A DNA stretch of 64,000 nucleotides. It comes from Alloalcanivorax venustensis ISO4. Lineage in GTDB: Bacteria > Pseudomonadota > Gammaproteobacteria > Pseudomonadales > Alcanivoracaceae. This document shows positions 1-8,705 of this stretch, piece by piece. Position 1 is the first letter of the stretch, and every line of letters starts with the position of its first letter. The stretch is from contig NZ_ARXR01000003.1 of NCBI RefSeq assembly GCF_015356855.1, forward strand, positions 62,001-126,000, in the 5' to 3' direction. A program made the translations under genes and the position numbers. The notes beneath the pieces are model-generated. The model had not been told where the DNA came from, did not search any database, and saw only the letters and a program-made list of their open reading frames with translations.

Positions 1-912
1 CACCAGCATGTTGTCGATGAAGGTGCGCTCGCCGCGCAGCGCCGCCACCCCGGCCCATTGGCAGGGCGTGTTGGCCACGGTGGTGGTGAACATGTGGTAG
101 CGGCGCAATTTCTTGATCGCGCCCTGGCTGGCCATCAACCAGCCGATGCGCATGCCCGCCATGCTGAAGGTTTTCGAGAAGCTGGAGATCACCATCACAT
201 GGTCCAGGTCCGAGCAGCAGGACAGCACGCTCGGGTACTCCTTGCCGTCGTACACCAGATGGTCGTAGACCTCGTCGCTGATCACGTACACGCCCCGGTA
301 GGCCGCTTCCTGCACGATCGCTTCCACGGTGTCGCGGGGATAGATGGTGCCGGTGGGGTTGCTCGGCGAGTTGAGCACGATGGCGTAGGTGTTCGGGCCG
401 ATGGCGTCGATCACTTCCTGCGGGTCCAGCTGGTGCTGGTTCTCCGCATGGGTGGGGATCGATTTCACCACGCCGCCGTTCATGCGGATCAGCGGCGCGT
501 AGAGCATGAACGAGGGCTCCGGCACGATGAACTCCCGGCCCGGCGCCGAGGTGGCGGTGAGCGCCAGGTACAGCGCCTCGGTGGCGCCGGTGGTGATCAT
601 AATGTTTTCCGGCACCAGGGTGCGGTTGTAGCGTTCCCCGTAGTATTCCGCCAGGGCTTCCAGCAGCTCGGGCAGGCCGGCGTCCATGGTGTAGCCGGTC
701 TGGCCCGCGTGCAGGGCGTTCACCGCCGCTTCCACCACATGCTCCGGCGGCTTCAGGTCCGGCTGCCCGATGGACAAATGGATCACGTCCTCCATGGTCG
801 ACGCCAGGTTCACCATGCGGCGGATGCCGGGCACCGGGATGGTCAGCAGGGCCGGGTTCCAGATCGGGTCTTCGGTTTCGTAAAAGTCCGTGTCCAGGTT
901 GATGCTGCTCAT
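1..912 (-). CDS. PLP-dependent class I/II aminotransferase (3' part missing)
   Basis: The gene enters the window from the left edge; 304 codons are visible of an expected 390 or so, so the C-terminus is outside. Translating the minus strand gives a fold-type I aminotransferase. SPSNPTG lies at about residues 182-188, the cofactor-binding DEVYD at 213-217, and the Schiff-base lysine is K247 in the context SSFSKTFSMAG, followed by MRIGW. The family moves an amino group from an amino acid to a 2-oxo acid in the cytoplasm; the substrate cannot be read from sequence. It is the last gene visible of a minus-strand run, 26 bp after the amidase, so it is probably co-transcribed with it. The start ATG at 912 is the only reasonable one seen. 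Confidence 0.88.
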   Translation of the reverse strand, partial: MSSINLDTDFYETEDPIWNPALLTIPVPGIRRMVNLASTMEDVIHLSIGQPDLKPPEHVVEAAVNALHAGQTGYTMDAGLPELLEALAEYYGERYNRTLVPENIMITTGATEALYLALTATSAPGREFIVPEPSFMLYAPLIRMNGGVVKSIPTHAENQHQLDPQEVIDAIGPNTYAIVLNSPSNPTGTIYPRDTVEAIVQEAAYRGVYVISDEVYDHLVYDGKEYPSVLSCCSDLDHVMVISSFSKTFSMAGMRIGWLMASQGAIKKLRRYHMFTTTVANTPCQWAGVAALRGERTFIDNMLV

Positions 913-938
913 ATCACCGCTCCCTTGTTAAAGACGGT

Positions 939-2357
939 TCATGCGGTTGCGCCGGCCAGAGCCAGCGATGGACGGTCGGTGAAAGGACGGAGCTGTTCGA
1001 ACAAATGCCCGGCCTTGAGCACCTGTTCGTCCGCGAAGCGGCGGCCGACGATCTGCAGCCCCATGGGCAGGCCGTCGCCGGCCAGTCCCAGTGGCACGGA
1101 CAGCGCCGGCTGGCCGGTCATGTTGAAAGGGTAGGTGAACGGCGTCCAGGTGGGCCAGCGGGTGTTGGGCCAGTCCGGCGGCACCTCCCGGTTGGTCTCG
1201 AAGGCGGTGATCGGCAGGGTCGGGGTGATCAGCAGATCGTACTTCTGATGGAACACCGCCATCCGCTCCGAGAGCGCCATGCGTTCGTTCACCGCCGCCA
1301 GGTAGTCGAGCATGGACAGGCGCTCGGCCTTGGCCACCACCTGCATCAGGCCCGGGTCCATCTGTTCGCGCTGGCGCGGCGTCAGGTCGCGGCAGGCGTT
1401 GGCGGCGCCGCCGTAGAACAGGTGGCCGAAGGCGGCCAGCGGGTTGCTGAAGCCCGGGTCCACTTCCACCACGGTGGCGCCCAGGTCGCGGAACACCTCC
1501 ACGGCGGCGGCGCAGGCCCGTTCGATGTCCGGGTCCACGTCCACGTAACCCAGGTTATTGCTGTAGGCGATGCGCAGCCCGGACAGGTCGCCCTCCAGGG
1601 CACCCAGATAATCGGTGCCGCGCCGTGGCGCCGCCTGGGAATCGCGCGGGTCGGTTTCGCAGAGCACCTGCATCATCAGCGCGGCGTCGGCCACGGTGCG
1701 GGTCATCGGGCCGGCGTGGGCCAGAGTGCCGAACGGGCTGGCCGGCCAGTGCGGCACTTCACCGAAGGTGGGCTTGTGGCCGACGATGCCGCAGAACCCG
1801 GCCGGAATACGGATCGAGCCACCGGCGTCGGTGCCCAGGGCCAGGGGCGCCATGCAGGCGGACACCGCCGCGGCGGACCCGCCGCTGGAGCCGCCGGCGG
1901 TTTTGGAAGGGTCCCAGGGATTGTTGGTGGGGCCGCACGCCGGGCTGTCGGTGACCCCTTTCCAGCCGAACTCCGGGGTGGTGGTCTTGCCCAGCGGCAC
2001 GTAACCGTGGCGCTCCAGCGCCGCGGTGGCCGGCGAGCGCTTATTCAGCGTGCTCGCCCCGTCGATGGTGCGGGAGCCTTTCAGCGTGGGCCACATGGGC
2101 GTCAAGAACACATCCTTCACCGCCACCGGAATGCCGTCCAGCAATCCCTGGACCTCGCCTTTCATGTAGCGTTGTTCCGACGCCCTGGCGATCTCCAGCG
2201 TGGTGTCACGGTCGATCAGGCACCAGGCGTTGATAGCGTGGTCGTGATGCTGCACATGATCGAGCAGATCCGCCGCCACCTCCACCGGTGACAGCTCCCG
2301 GCGTTCGAACGCCTTCTTCAATTCCAGCGCACTCAGGGTCCGCAGTTCCTCGCTCAT
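939..2357 (-). CDS. Amidase (amidase-signature family)
   Basis: The 472-aa protein has the complete Ser-cisSer-Lys machinery of amidase-signature hydrolases: K81 in PVAVKDVF, the glycine/serine loop GGSSGGSAAA with cis-Ser S157, and the nucleophile S181 in GTDAGGSIRIP. It should hydrolyse an amide to a carboxylate plus ammonia or an amine. It is not GatA, because a separate gatA is present at 30.7-32.1 kb. An AGGAGG ribosome site lies just upstream of the ATG at 2357. It sits between a D-2-hydroxyacid dehydrogenase (15 bp away) and an aminotransferase, which suggests that it releases an amino or hydroxy acid fed to those enzymes. That role is inference. Confidence 0.9.
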   Translation of the reverse strand: MSEELRTLSALELKKAFERRELSPVEVAADLLDHVQHHDHAINAWCLIDRDTTLEIARASEQRYMKGEVQGLLDGIPVAVKDVFLTPMWPTLKGSRTIDGASTLNKRSPATAALERHGYVPLGKTTTPEFGWKGVTDSPACGPTNNPWDPSKTAGGSSGGSAAAVSACMAPLALGTDAGGSIRIPAGFCGIVGHKPTFGEVPHWPASPFGTLAHAGPMTRTVADAALMMQVLCETDPRDSQAAPRRGTDYLGALEGDLSGLRIAYSNNLGYVDVDPDIERACAAAVEVFRDLGATVVEVDPGFSNPLAAFGHLFYGGAANACRDLTPRQREQMDPGLMQVVAKAERLSMLDYLAAVNERMALSERMAVFHQKYDLLITPTLPITAFETNREVPPDWPNTRWPTWTPFTYPFNMTGQPALSVPLGLAGDGLPMGLQIVGRRFADEQVLKAGHLFEQLRPFTDRPSLALAGATA

Positions 2358-2372
2358 GAATGTGCCTCCTTT

Positions 2373-3356
2373 TCAGCGGCGACCATAGCCGCGTGCCGTA
2401 TCCACCGGGTTGGCCAGCGGTTGCCCGCGCCGCCAGCGTTGAAAGTTATCGACGAACTGTTCGCCCAGCGCCTGCCGCCAGCCGACGAAATCACCGGCCA
2501 TGTGCGCGGACAGCATCACATTGGGATAGCGCCACAGCGGGTGCTCCGGCGGCAGCGGTTCTTCCTCGAACACATCCAGGGCGGCGCCGGCCAGCCGCCC
2601 GCTGTCCAGCGCACCGAGCAGGGAGCCGGTGCGGACCACGGCGCCCCGGCCCACGTTGATGAAGACCGCGCCGGGTTTCATCAGGCGGAAATGACGGTCA
2701 TCGAACAGGCCCCGGGTGTCCTCGGTAAGCGGCGCCGCCACGATCACGTAATCCGCGTCCCCCAGCAGAGCCGGCAGATCTTCCTGCCGGTGCACCCGGG
2801 CGAAAGCCGAATCCTGACGGGCCCGGCGCGCGGTGCCGATCACCTCCATGCCTAGGGCGCCCAGCACGGTGGCGATTTCCCGGCCGATTGAGCCGGCGCC
2901 CACCACCAGCGCCCGCGCGCCGCGGATCAGGGTGGTCTCCCTATGCCGCCAGCGCCGCTCCCGTTGCAGCGCCAGATTGGTCAGGGTGTCCTTGGCGAAC
3001 AGCAACACCGCGCCGAGCACGTACTCGGCAATGCCCCGATCAAAAATGCCCGAGGCATTGGTGACCGGGAAATCGCCGTTCTGGATCGGCGGGATCATCA
3101 AGGCGTCCACGCCCGCGCTGGTGGCGTGCACCCAGCGTATCGGGCAGGGGTCGGGCCAGGCGGCCTCCAGGGCCTCGACGCGGAAATCGGTCACCACCAG
3201 GATGTCGGTTTCCGCCAACGCCTCGACGAGGCCGTTGTCGCCCCGCACTTCGCGTATCGTCGCCTCCCCGCGCAACCGTTCCAGGCCGGGCAGGGCGGGT
3301 TCGTCCTCGGCCAGCAGAACGGTCACCCGGGGCTCTCGCAATGCGCCTGCGCTCAT
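2373..3356 (-). CDS. D-2-hydroxyacid dehydrogenase
   Basis: This 327-aa NAD(P)-dependent oxidoreductase has the D-isomer 2-hydroxyacid dehydrogenase fold. It shows a Rossmann loop GAGSIG in the middle, the catalytic arginine region NVGRGAVV, the glutamate in DVFEEEPLP, and the C-terminal histidine in SAHMAG. The family interconverts 2-oxo acids and D-2-hydroxy acids. I chose the ATG at 3356 over one 15 bases further upstream because AAAGGAGAC lies directly in front of it. It follows the class III aminotransferase by 15 bp and precedes the amidase by 15 bp, so the three are very likely one transcript. The substrate is unknown; reduction of the 2-oxo acid made by a neighbouring aminotransferase is plausible. 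Confidence 0.9.
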   Translation of the reverse strand: MSAGALREPRVTVLLAEDEPALPGLERLRGEATIREVRGDNGLVEALAETDILVVTDFRVEALEAAWPDPCPIRWVHATSAGVDALMIPPIQNGDFPVTNASGIFDRGIAEYVLGAVLLFAKDTLTNLALQRERRWRHRETTLIRGARALVVGAGSIGREIATVLGALGMEVIGTARRARQDSAFARVHRQEDLPALLGDADYVIVAAPLTEDTRGLFDDRHFRLMKPGAVFINVGRGAVVRTGSLLGALDSGRLAGAALDVFEEEPLPPEHPLWRYPNVMLSAHMAGDFVGWRQALGEQFVDNFQRWRRGQPLANPVDTARGYGRR

Positions 3357-3371
3357 GGCGTCTCCTTTCAT

Positions 3372-4622
3372 TCAGCGGGTTTCTTCGAGCGCGTCCTGGA
3401 ACAGGTCCACTGCTTGATCGATCTCCTGACGGCTGGCGGTGAGCGGCGGCAGCCAGCGAACCACCTGGCCGTGAATGCCGCAACGCAGCAACAGCAGGCC
3501 GTTCTGTTCGCACGCCTTGAGCAGGGCGGCGGCCCGGTCGCCGTCGGGCTGGCCCGGTGCCTTGACCATTTCCATGCCCAGCATCAGGCCCATGCCACGC
3601 ACTTCGTCGATGCAGTCGTGGCGGTCGCGCAGCGCTTGCAGACGTTCGAGCAGATAGGCCCCCTCGCTGGCGGCGTGGCCGACCAGGTCTTCCTGTTCCA
3701 TCACGTCCAGGGTCGCCAGCGCGGCGGCGCAGGCCACCGCGTTGGCGCCGTAGGTGCCGCCCTGGGAACCCGGTGCGCCGCTCGACATCAGCGCCCGGCT
3801 GGCGGCGACGGCGGATAACGGGTAGCCGCTGGCCAGGCCCTTGGCGGTGATCAGCATGTCCGGGCGCACGTCGAAGTGTTCATGGCTCCAAAAGCGTCCG
3901 GTGCGGCCGTAGCCGGCCTGGATCTCATCGGCGATCAGCAGGATGCCGTGCCGGTCGCACCGTTCGCGCAGGCCCTGCATGAAGCGCTTGGTGGCGGGGT
4001 AGTAGCCGTATTCCCCCTGCACCGGCTCGATGATCATGGCGGCGGTGTCCGAGGGCGCGGACTGGGTCATCAGCACGTGGTCGAGCTCGCGCAGACAGAA
4101 ATCCACCGTCTCGTCCTCGCTCCAGCCGTAGCGGTAACTGTGCGGGAAGGGGCTGAAGCTGACGCCGGCCATCAGCGGTTGCCAGCCGGTGCGGACCTTG
4201 GTGGTGGAGGTGGTCATCGAGGCCGCCGCCAGGGTGCGGCCGTGAAAGCCACCGGTGAAGGCGATGATATTGGGCCGACCGGACGCCTGGCGGGCCAGAC
4301 GCAGCGCGGTCTCCACCGCTTCGCTGCCGGAGTTGGAGAACGCCACCGCGTCGAGGTTGCGCGGCAGGTGCTCGTAAAGCCGGTCGGTGAGACGCAGCAT
4401 ATTGGGGTGGGTGACGGTGGCGTACTGGGCGTGCACCAGTTTGCCGACCTGATCGCGGGCGGCTTCCACCACCTTGGGGTGGCAGTGGCCGGTGGCGGTA
4501 ACGCCGATGCCCGATGTGAAATCCAGCCAGCGACGGCCTTCGCCGTCAAACAACCAGCTTCCTTCGCCCCGTTCCGCGCAGATCCCGCTGGACTGCACCA
4601 AAAGTGGAGACAGATGATTCAT
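3372..4622 (-). CDS. Class III aminotransferase (GABA/omega-amino acid type)
   Basis: The 416-aa protein resembles 4-aminobutyrate and other omega-amino acid transaminases. Visible marks are SNSGSEAVETALRLAR (about residues 96-111), the HGRT glycine-rich turn near 127, ADEIQAGYGRTG with the cofactor aspartate at 231, and the PLP lysine K261 in ITAKGLASGYPL. Family members pass a terminal amino group to 2-oxoglutarate and yield a semialdehyde. That fits a succinate-semialdehyde dehydrogenase two genes upstream. GGAGGAG in front of the ATG at 4622 favours this start over one five codons earlier. I do not assign gabT because the surrounding enzymes are not a simple GABA shunt. Confidence 0.9.
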   Translation of the reverse strand: MNHLSPLLVQSSGICAERGEGSWLFDGEGRRWLDFTSGIGVTATGHCHPKVVEAARDQVGKLVHAQYATVTHPNMLRLTDRLYEHLPRNLDAVAFSNSGSEAVETALRLARQASGRPNIIAFTGGFHGRTLAAASMTTSTTKVRTGWQPLMAGVSFSPFPHSYRYGWSEDETVDFCLRELDHVLMTQSAPSDTAAMIIEPVQGEYGYYPATKRFMQGLRERCDRHGILLIADEIQAGYGRTGRFWSHEHFDVRPDMLITAKGLASGYPLSAVAASRALMSSGAPGSQGGTYGANAVACAAALATLDVMEQEDLVGHAASEGAYLLERLQALRDRHDCIDEVRGMGLMLGMEMVKAPGQPDGDRAAALLKACEQNGLLLLRCGIHGQVVRWLPPLTASRQEIDQAVDLFQDALEETR

Positions 4623-4670
4623 GGCTTGCTCCTCCATACCCGATTCCCGGGCGGAGGTATCCGCTGAGAT

Positions 4671-5828
4671 TCAGCGGCCCCCGCCCAGGGCGCCTTGAAT
4701 CCGCGCACCGACTTCGTCGGTGCCGCACGCCGGGTGCCCGGCGGCGAGGTCCGACACCAGCGTCTCATGCAAATGCTGGGCCGCGCCATAAAAAATCGGC
4801 TCTTTTTCCCCCATCCATTCCAGCATCAACGCCAGGCTGAAAAGCGTGGCGCGCGGGTCGGCGATGCCCTGGCCAGCGATGTCCGGCGCCGAACCATGGG
4901 TGGGTTCGAACAGTGCCGGCTGCGACGGGTCCGCCGGATTCAGGTTGGCCGACGGCGCCACGCCCAGACCGCCGGCCAGCACCGCCGCCAGATCGGTGAG
5001 GATGTCGCCGTGCAGGTTGCTCGCCACCACCACGTCGAAGCGCCAGGGCGCCTGCACGAATTTCATCGCCGCCGCGTCCACCAGTTCATGGTGGGTGGCC
5101 ACGTCCGGGTAGTCCGCGGCCACTTCCTCGAATACCCGATCATAGAGCGTGCCCCAGAACGCCTGGGCGTTGCGTTTGGTGATCAGGCACACCTGCGATT
5201 CACGGGGCTCGCCGTCGGCGCCGTCGAAGCGGCGTGGGCTGTCCGAAGCAGCCCGTTCGGCGGCACGCTGCCGGGCGCGTTCGAAGGCGTGGCGTATCAG
5301 CCGCTCGGTGGCGGTGTAGGTGAAAACCTCCAGCTGCGTGGCGATTTCCTCACGGGTGTCCGCGCGTAGCCGGCCGCCCTGGCCGACATATTCGCCTTCG
5401 CTGTTTTCACGGATCACCAGCATATCCAGATCGCGGGCGCGATCATCGGCCAGGTATTGAACGGTGCCGGGGTAAAAGCGGGCGGGCCGTTCGCAGGCCC
5501 ACAGGTCCAGACCCTTGCGCAGGGTCAGCAACGGCGCCAGGGAGACGCCGTCGGGAAGCCAGTAACGTTGCGGATCGCTGAGCGGCCCCGGGTCACCCAG
5601 GGCGCCCAGCAGCAGGGCCTGGTACTCACGCAGCCGTGGCAGCGCGTCCTCCGGCATCATGGCGCCGTGGCGCCGGTGCCAGTCGGTGGCCGGCCACGGC
5701 AGCACGTCGTACGCCAGGGGCAGGTCGTGGCCGTGGATCAGCGTCTTGAGCACCGCCTCGGCCACGGCCATCACCTCCTGGCCGATGCCGTCGCCAGGAA
5801 GCAGCGCTACTCGCAATGTGTTGACCAT
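4671..5828 (-). CDS. Isocitrate/isopropylmalate-family dehydrogenase, tartrate dehydrogenase-like
   Basis: This 385-aa enzyme is a beta-decarboxylating dehydrogenase: LPGDGIGQEV at the N-terminus, the VIRENSEGEYVGQGGR segment typical of tartrate/D-malate dehydrogenases, and the metal/NAD signature around NLHGDILTDLAAVLAGG. Such enzymes oxidise 2-hydroxy acids with a 3-carboxylate and can decarboxylate them. It is slightly longer than usual because of a low-complexity insertion of roughly 20 residues (ERAASDSPRRFDG and following) near the middle. GGGGAGAGG precedes the ATG at 5828. It lies 48 bp upstream of the aminotransferase gene. True substrates could be tartrate, D-malate or a branched analogue; sequence alone does not decide. 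Confidence 0.87.
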   Translation of the reverse strand: MVNTLRVALLPGDGIGQEVMAVAEAVLKTLIHGHDLPLAYDVLPWPATDWHRRHGAMMPEDALPRLREYQALLLGALGDPGPLSDPQRYWLPDGVSLAPLLTLRKGLDLWACERPARFYPGTVQYLADDRARDLDMLVIRENSEGEYVGQGGRLRADTREEIATQLEVFTYTATERLIRHAFERARQRAAERAASDSPRRFDGADGEPRESQVCLITKRNAQAFWGTLYDRVFEEVAADYPDVATHHELVDAAAMKFVQAPWRFDVVVASNLHGDILTDLAAVLAGGLGVAPSANLNPADPSQPALFEPTHGSAPDIAGQGIADPRATLFSLALMLEWMGEKEPIFYGAAQHLHETLVSDLAAGHPACGTDEVGARIQGALGGGR

Positions 5829-5871
5829 GCGCCTCTCCCCAAATGGCTGTCCGTTCGTGGTGGGCCAAATG

Positions 5872-5938
5872 CGATACAGGATTCAGGATGAAGGATACAG
5901 GGGACTCCTGTGTATCCTGAATCCTGCAACCTGCATCG
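5872..5938. repeat. Palindromic GGATTCAGGATACAGG repeat
   Basis: In the 115-bp gap between the tartrate-dehydrogenase-like gene and gabD lies an imperfect hairpin. The left arm is built on CAGGATTCAGGAT and the right arm on ATCCTGAATCCTG, with about 5 bases of loop. The same short unit recurs inside the large palindrome at 42424-42449 and 42560-42585. A run of T follows on the plus strand, so it could stop plus-strand readthrough, but the flanking genes run on the minus strand. It may separate gabD from the five genes downstream. Confidence 0.7.
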
Positions 5939-5943
5939 TTTTT

Positions 5944-7398
5944 TCAGCCCATGCAGAGGTACTTCACCTCCATGTACTCTTCCATGCCCTGGTGGGAGCC
6001 TTCGCGGCCCAGGCCGGACTCCTTGACGCCGCCGAACGGTGCCGCCGCGTTGGAAATCAGGCCTTCGTTGATGCCCACCATGCCGGCTTCCAGCGCTTCG
6101 GCCACGCGCCACACGCGGTGGATGTTCTCGCTGTAGAAATAGGAGGCCAGACCGAACGGCGTGTCGTTGGCGATGCGGATGCCTTCCTGCTCGTCCTTGA
6201 AACGGATCACCGCCGCCAGCGGGCCGAAGGTTTCCTCGTGGCAGAATTCCATGTCGGCGGTGGCACCGGTGATCAGTGTGGGCTGAACGAAGTTGCCGCC
6301 GCGCTCATGGGCGCCGCCGCCGAGCACCACCTTGGCGCCCTTGGATTTGGCGTCCTCGATATGCTCAAGCACTTTCTTGGCGGCGCCGGCGTTGATCAGC
6401 GGCGCCTGGGTGACGCCTTCCTCGAAGCCGTCGCCGACTTTCAGTTTCTCCATCGCCGCCTTGAGTTTTTCCACGAACGCATCGTGCACGCCGTCCTGCA
6501 CCAGGAAGCGGTTCACGCACACGCAGGTCTGGCCGGTGTTGCGGAACTTGCTGGCGATGGCGCCTTCCACGGCCTTGTCCAGATCGGCGTCGTCGAACAC
6601 CAGGAAGGGCGCGTTGCCGCCCAGTTCCAGGGACACCTTCTGGATGTGCTCGGCGCAGTTGGCCATCAGCTGGCTGCCCACCTCGGTGGAGCCGGTGAAG
6701 CTCACTTTGCGCACCACCGGCGAGCTGGTGATGGTGTCGGCGATGGCCGCCGCGGAGCCGGTGATGATGTTGATCACACCGGCGGGGATGCCGGCGCGTT
6801 GGGCCAGCTCGGCCAGCGCGAAGGCGGAATAGGGGGTGGCGCTGGCGGGCTTGACCACCATGGTGCAGCCCGCCGCCAGGGCGGCGCCGGCCTTGCGGGT
6901 GATCATCGACGCCGGGAAGTTCCACGGCGTGATCGCGGCGGTCACACCGATGGCCTGCTTGATCACGACGATGTGCTGGCCGGGCTTGGCGCCGGGGATG
7001 GTGTCGCCGTAGGCGCGGCGGGCTTCCTCGGCGAACCACTTGATGAACGACGCGGCGTAGGCGATCTCGCCCTTGGATTCCGCCAGCGGCTTGCCCTGTT
7101 CCAGGGTCATCAGCGCGCCCAGGTCGTCCTGGTGCTCCATCATCAGGTTGTACCAGGCGTACAGCAGGTCGGCCCGCTCGCCGGCGGTCTTGGCACGCCA
7201 GGCCGGCAGCGCGTTGTCGGCGGCGGCGATCGCTTGCAGGGTGTCCGCTTCCTTCATGCGCGGCACGGTGCCGATGATCTCACCGTTGGAGGGATTGTCC
7301 ACGTCGATGGTGGCGCCGTCCTCGGCGTCGCACCACTGGCCGTTGATAAAGCACTGCTGGCGGAAAAGGGACGGATCCTTGAGGTTGAACTGGGTCAT
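5944..7398 (-). CDS. gabD: NAD(P)-dependent succinate-semialdehyde dehydrogenase
   Basis: This 484-aa aldehyde dehydrogenase has the usual SSADH length and marks: ITPWNFPASMITRK in the cofactor-binding half, the general-base glutamate in SLELGGNAP, and the nucleophilic cysteine in GQTCVCVNRF. It oxidises succinate semialdehyde (or a close analogue) to the acid. The ATG at 7398 has AGGAG about 8 bases upstream; a longer in-frame ATG at 7440 lacks such a site. It is the first gene of the minus-strand catabolic run, but a palindromic repeat separates it from the next gene by 115 bp. The gabD symbol reflects similarity; the real substrate in this cluster may differ. Confidence 0.9.
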   Translation of the reverse strand: MTQFNLKDPSLFRQQCFINGQWCDAEDGATIDVDNPSNGEIIGTVPRMKEADTLQAIAAADNALPAWRAKTAGERADLLYAWYNLMMEHQDDLGALMTLEQGKPLAESKGEIAYAASFIKWFAEEARRAYGDTIPGAKPGQHIVVIKQAIGVTAAITPWNFPASMITRKAGAALAAGCTMVVKPASATPYSAFALAELAQRAGIPAGVINIITGSAAAIADTITSSPVVRKVSFTGSTEVGSQLMANCAEHIQKVSLELGGNAPFLVFDDADLDKAVEGAIASKFRNTGQTCVCVNRFLVQDGVHDAFVEKLKAAMEKLKVGDGFEEGVTQAPLINAGAAKKVLEHIEDAKSKGAKVVLGGGAHERGGNFVQPTLITGATADMEFCHEETFGPLAAVIRFKDEQEGIRIANDTPFGLASYFYSENIHRVWRVAEALEAGMVGINEGLISNAAAPFGGVKESGLGREGSHQGMEEYMEVKYLCMG

Positions 7399-7730
7399 CG
7401 GGAGCTCTCCTGAAAGCGTTCTTAGCGCGAAAAAAATCAATGCTTCAACGCTAGCAGAGCTCGGCGCCCAGGCCTATCCCTTATGGATGGGTTTTACGCA
7501 TCGGGGCGAGAGGAAGAAACAGCTGCAAGCCTCAAGCGGCAAGCAGGTCGTGCTACGGAGTGGCTTGTAGGAGCGGGCCTTGCCCGCGAAAGGGTGGCCC
7601 TGGCCACCCGGCGGGATACCAGAGGCGTTGTTGGCACCACCGTTAGAGACGCCTCTGGGATCCTGCCGGCCGGCTTTGCCGGCCTTTCGCTTGCAAGCAA
7701 GCTCCCACAGCCCGCTCCCACAGGCCCGGC
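7399..7730. other. 332-bp gap: gabD leader and compound palindrome, no gene
   Basis: There is no credible gene here. The left end is the upstream region of gabD on the minus strand. A weak promoter-like pair can be drawn there (TTGAAG at 7443-7448 and CTAAGA at 7420-7425, 17-base spacer). The rest is the compound repeat at 7567-7721. The short ORFs that cross this area are made of palindrome sequence and resemble no protein. Confidence 0.7.
7567..7721. repeat. Compound nested palindrome, copy 1 (REP/BIME-like)
   Basis: The outer arm GTAGGAGCGGGC (7567) pairs with GCTCCCAC near 7701-7721. A side hairpin GGGTGGCC/GGCCACCC lies at 7592-7609. An inner arm CGGCGGGATACCAGAG (7609-7624) pairs with 7653-7668. 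The central spacer contains GTTAGA. The whole architecture recurs at 60390-60531. It lies downstream of suhB. This class resembles repetitive extragenic palindromes; which family it belongs to cannot be settled here. Confidence 0.85.
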
Positions 7731-8552
7731 TCAGCCGCGCTTAAGACTGTCGGTCAGGTGCGGTTTGATCTTCTGCAACAAGCCTTTGAACACTTTCGGG
7801 GTGCCGGCCACGATGTTGCCGCGCTGCAGGTGGCTGTGGCCGCCGGCCACGTCGCCCACCAGGCCGCCGGCCTCGGTGATCAGCAGCGTGCCCGCCGCCA
7901 TGTCCCATTCCTGCAGGCCCAGCTCGAAGAAGCCGTCCATGCGGCCGGCGGCCACCCAGGCCAGGTCCAGCGCCGCGGCGCCGGGCCGGCGCAGGCCGGC
8001 GGTGGATTCCGCCACCGCACGGAACATGCCCATGTAGGCGTCCATGTAGGCCATCTGGTCGTTGCGGAACGGGAAACCGGTGCCGATCAGAGCGCCGTCC
8101 AGGCCGGCCCGGTTGGTGACGCGCAGGCGGCGGCCGTTGAGGGCCGCGCCACGGCCCCGGCTGGCGGTGAATTCTTCCTCGCGTAGCGGATCGTAGACCA
8201 CCGCATGCTCCACCTTGCCTTTGACTTTCAAGGCGATGGACACCGCGTACTGCGGCAGGCCGTGGATAAAGTTGGTGGTGCCGTCGAGCGGATCGATCAC
8301 CCACAGGTAATCGGCGCCGGCGCCGGTGCCCGGCTGCTCGCCGCTTTCCTCGGCGAGAATGCCGTGCTCGGGGTAGGCTTTGCGGATGGCGTCGATGATG
8401 CGTGCTTCCGCGGCCCGGTCCACCTGGGTGACGAAGTCGTTGGCCGCCTTCCGGTCCACGGACAGGGGGTCGTTGTTCTCCGCCGCGCGGCGGATCAGGT
8501 TGCCGGCCTGGCGGGCGGCTCGCAGGGCAATGTTCACTTGCGGCGCGTGCAT
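7731..8552 (-). CDS. suhB: Inositol-1-monophosphatase family protein SuhB
   Basis: This 273-aa protein of the Mg-dependent inositol monophosphatase family has the metal-binding set: LAEESG around residues 66-71, WVIDPLDGTTNFIHG around 84-98, and a C-terminal WDMAAG. The length matches SuhB. In enteric bacteria SuhB also joins the Nus complex that supports rRNA transcription, but whether that holds here is inference. The gene is divergent from trmJ, with a 153-bp shared upstream region in which TACAAT (minus strand, 8625-8630) could be a -10 element. The divergent suhB/trmJ pair is common in gammaproteobacteria, which supports both assignments. Confidence 0.93.
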   Translation of the reverse strand: MHAPQVNIALRAARQAGNLIRRAAENNDPLSVDRKAANDFVTQVDRAAEARIIDAIRKAYPEHGILAEESGEQPGTGAGADYLWVIDPLDGTTNFIHGLPQYAVSIALKVKGKVEHAVVYDPLREEEFTASRGRGAALNGRRLRVTNRAGLDGALIGTGFPFRNDQMAYMDAYMGMFRAVAESTAGLRRPGAAALDLAWVAAGRMDGFFELGLQEWDMAAGTLLITEAGGLVGDVAGGHSHLQRGNIVAGTPKVFKGLLQKIKPHLTDSLKRG

Positions 8553-8705
8553 GCAATCATCCTGTCGGGTTCAAAGAGCGCGATCACCCGCTGCGGCGGG
8601 GCCGGCGGGCGTTTCGGGAGGCGGATTGTAACAGAGCCGGAGGGAGGAGGGCAGATCAGAATCTGCTAGACTAACGCGCTCTCCATTCCCGGATTCGGAT
8701 ACCTC

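Noticed and set aside
939-2357. Second gatA
   Set aside because: It has the amidase signature, but the flanking catabolic genes and a complete gatCAB operon at 29-32 kb argue for a general amidase.
7483-8037. ORF crossing the compound repeat into suhB
   Set aside because: The first half is repeat sequence and the second is antisense to suhB.
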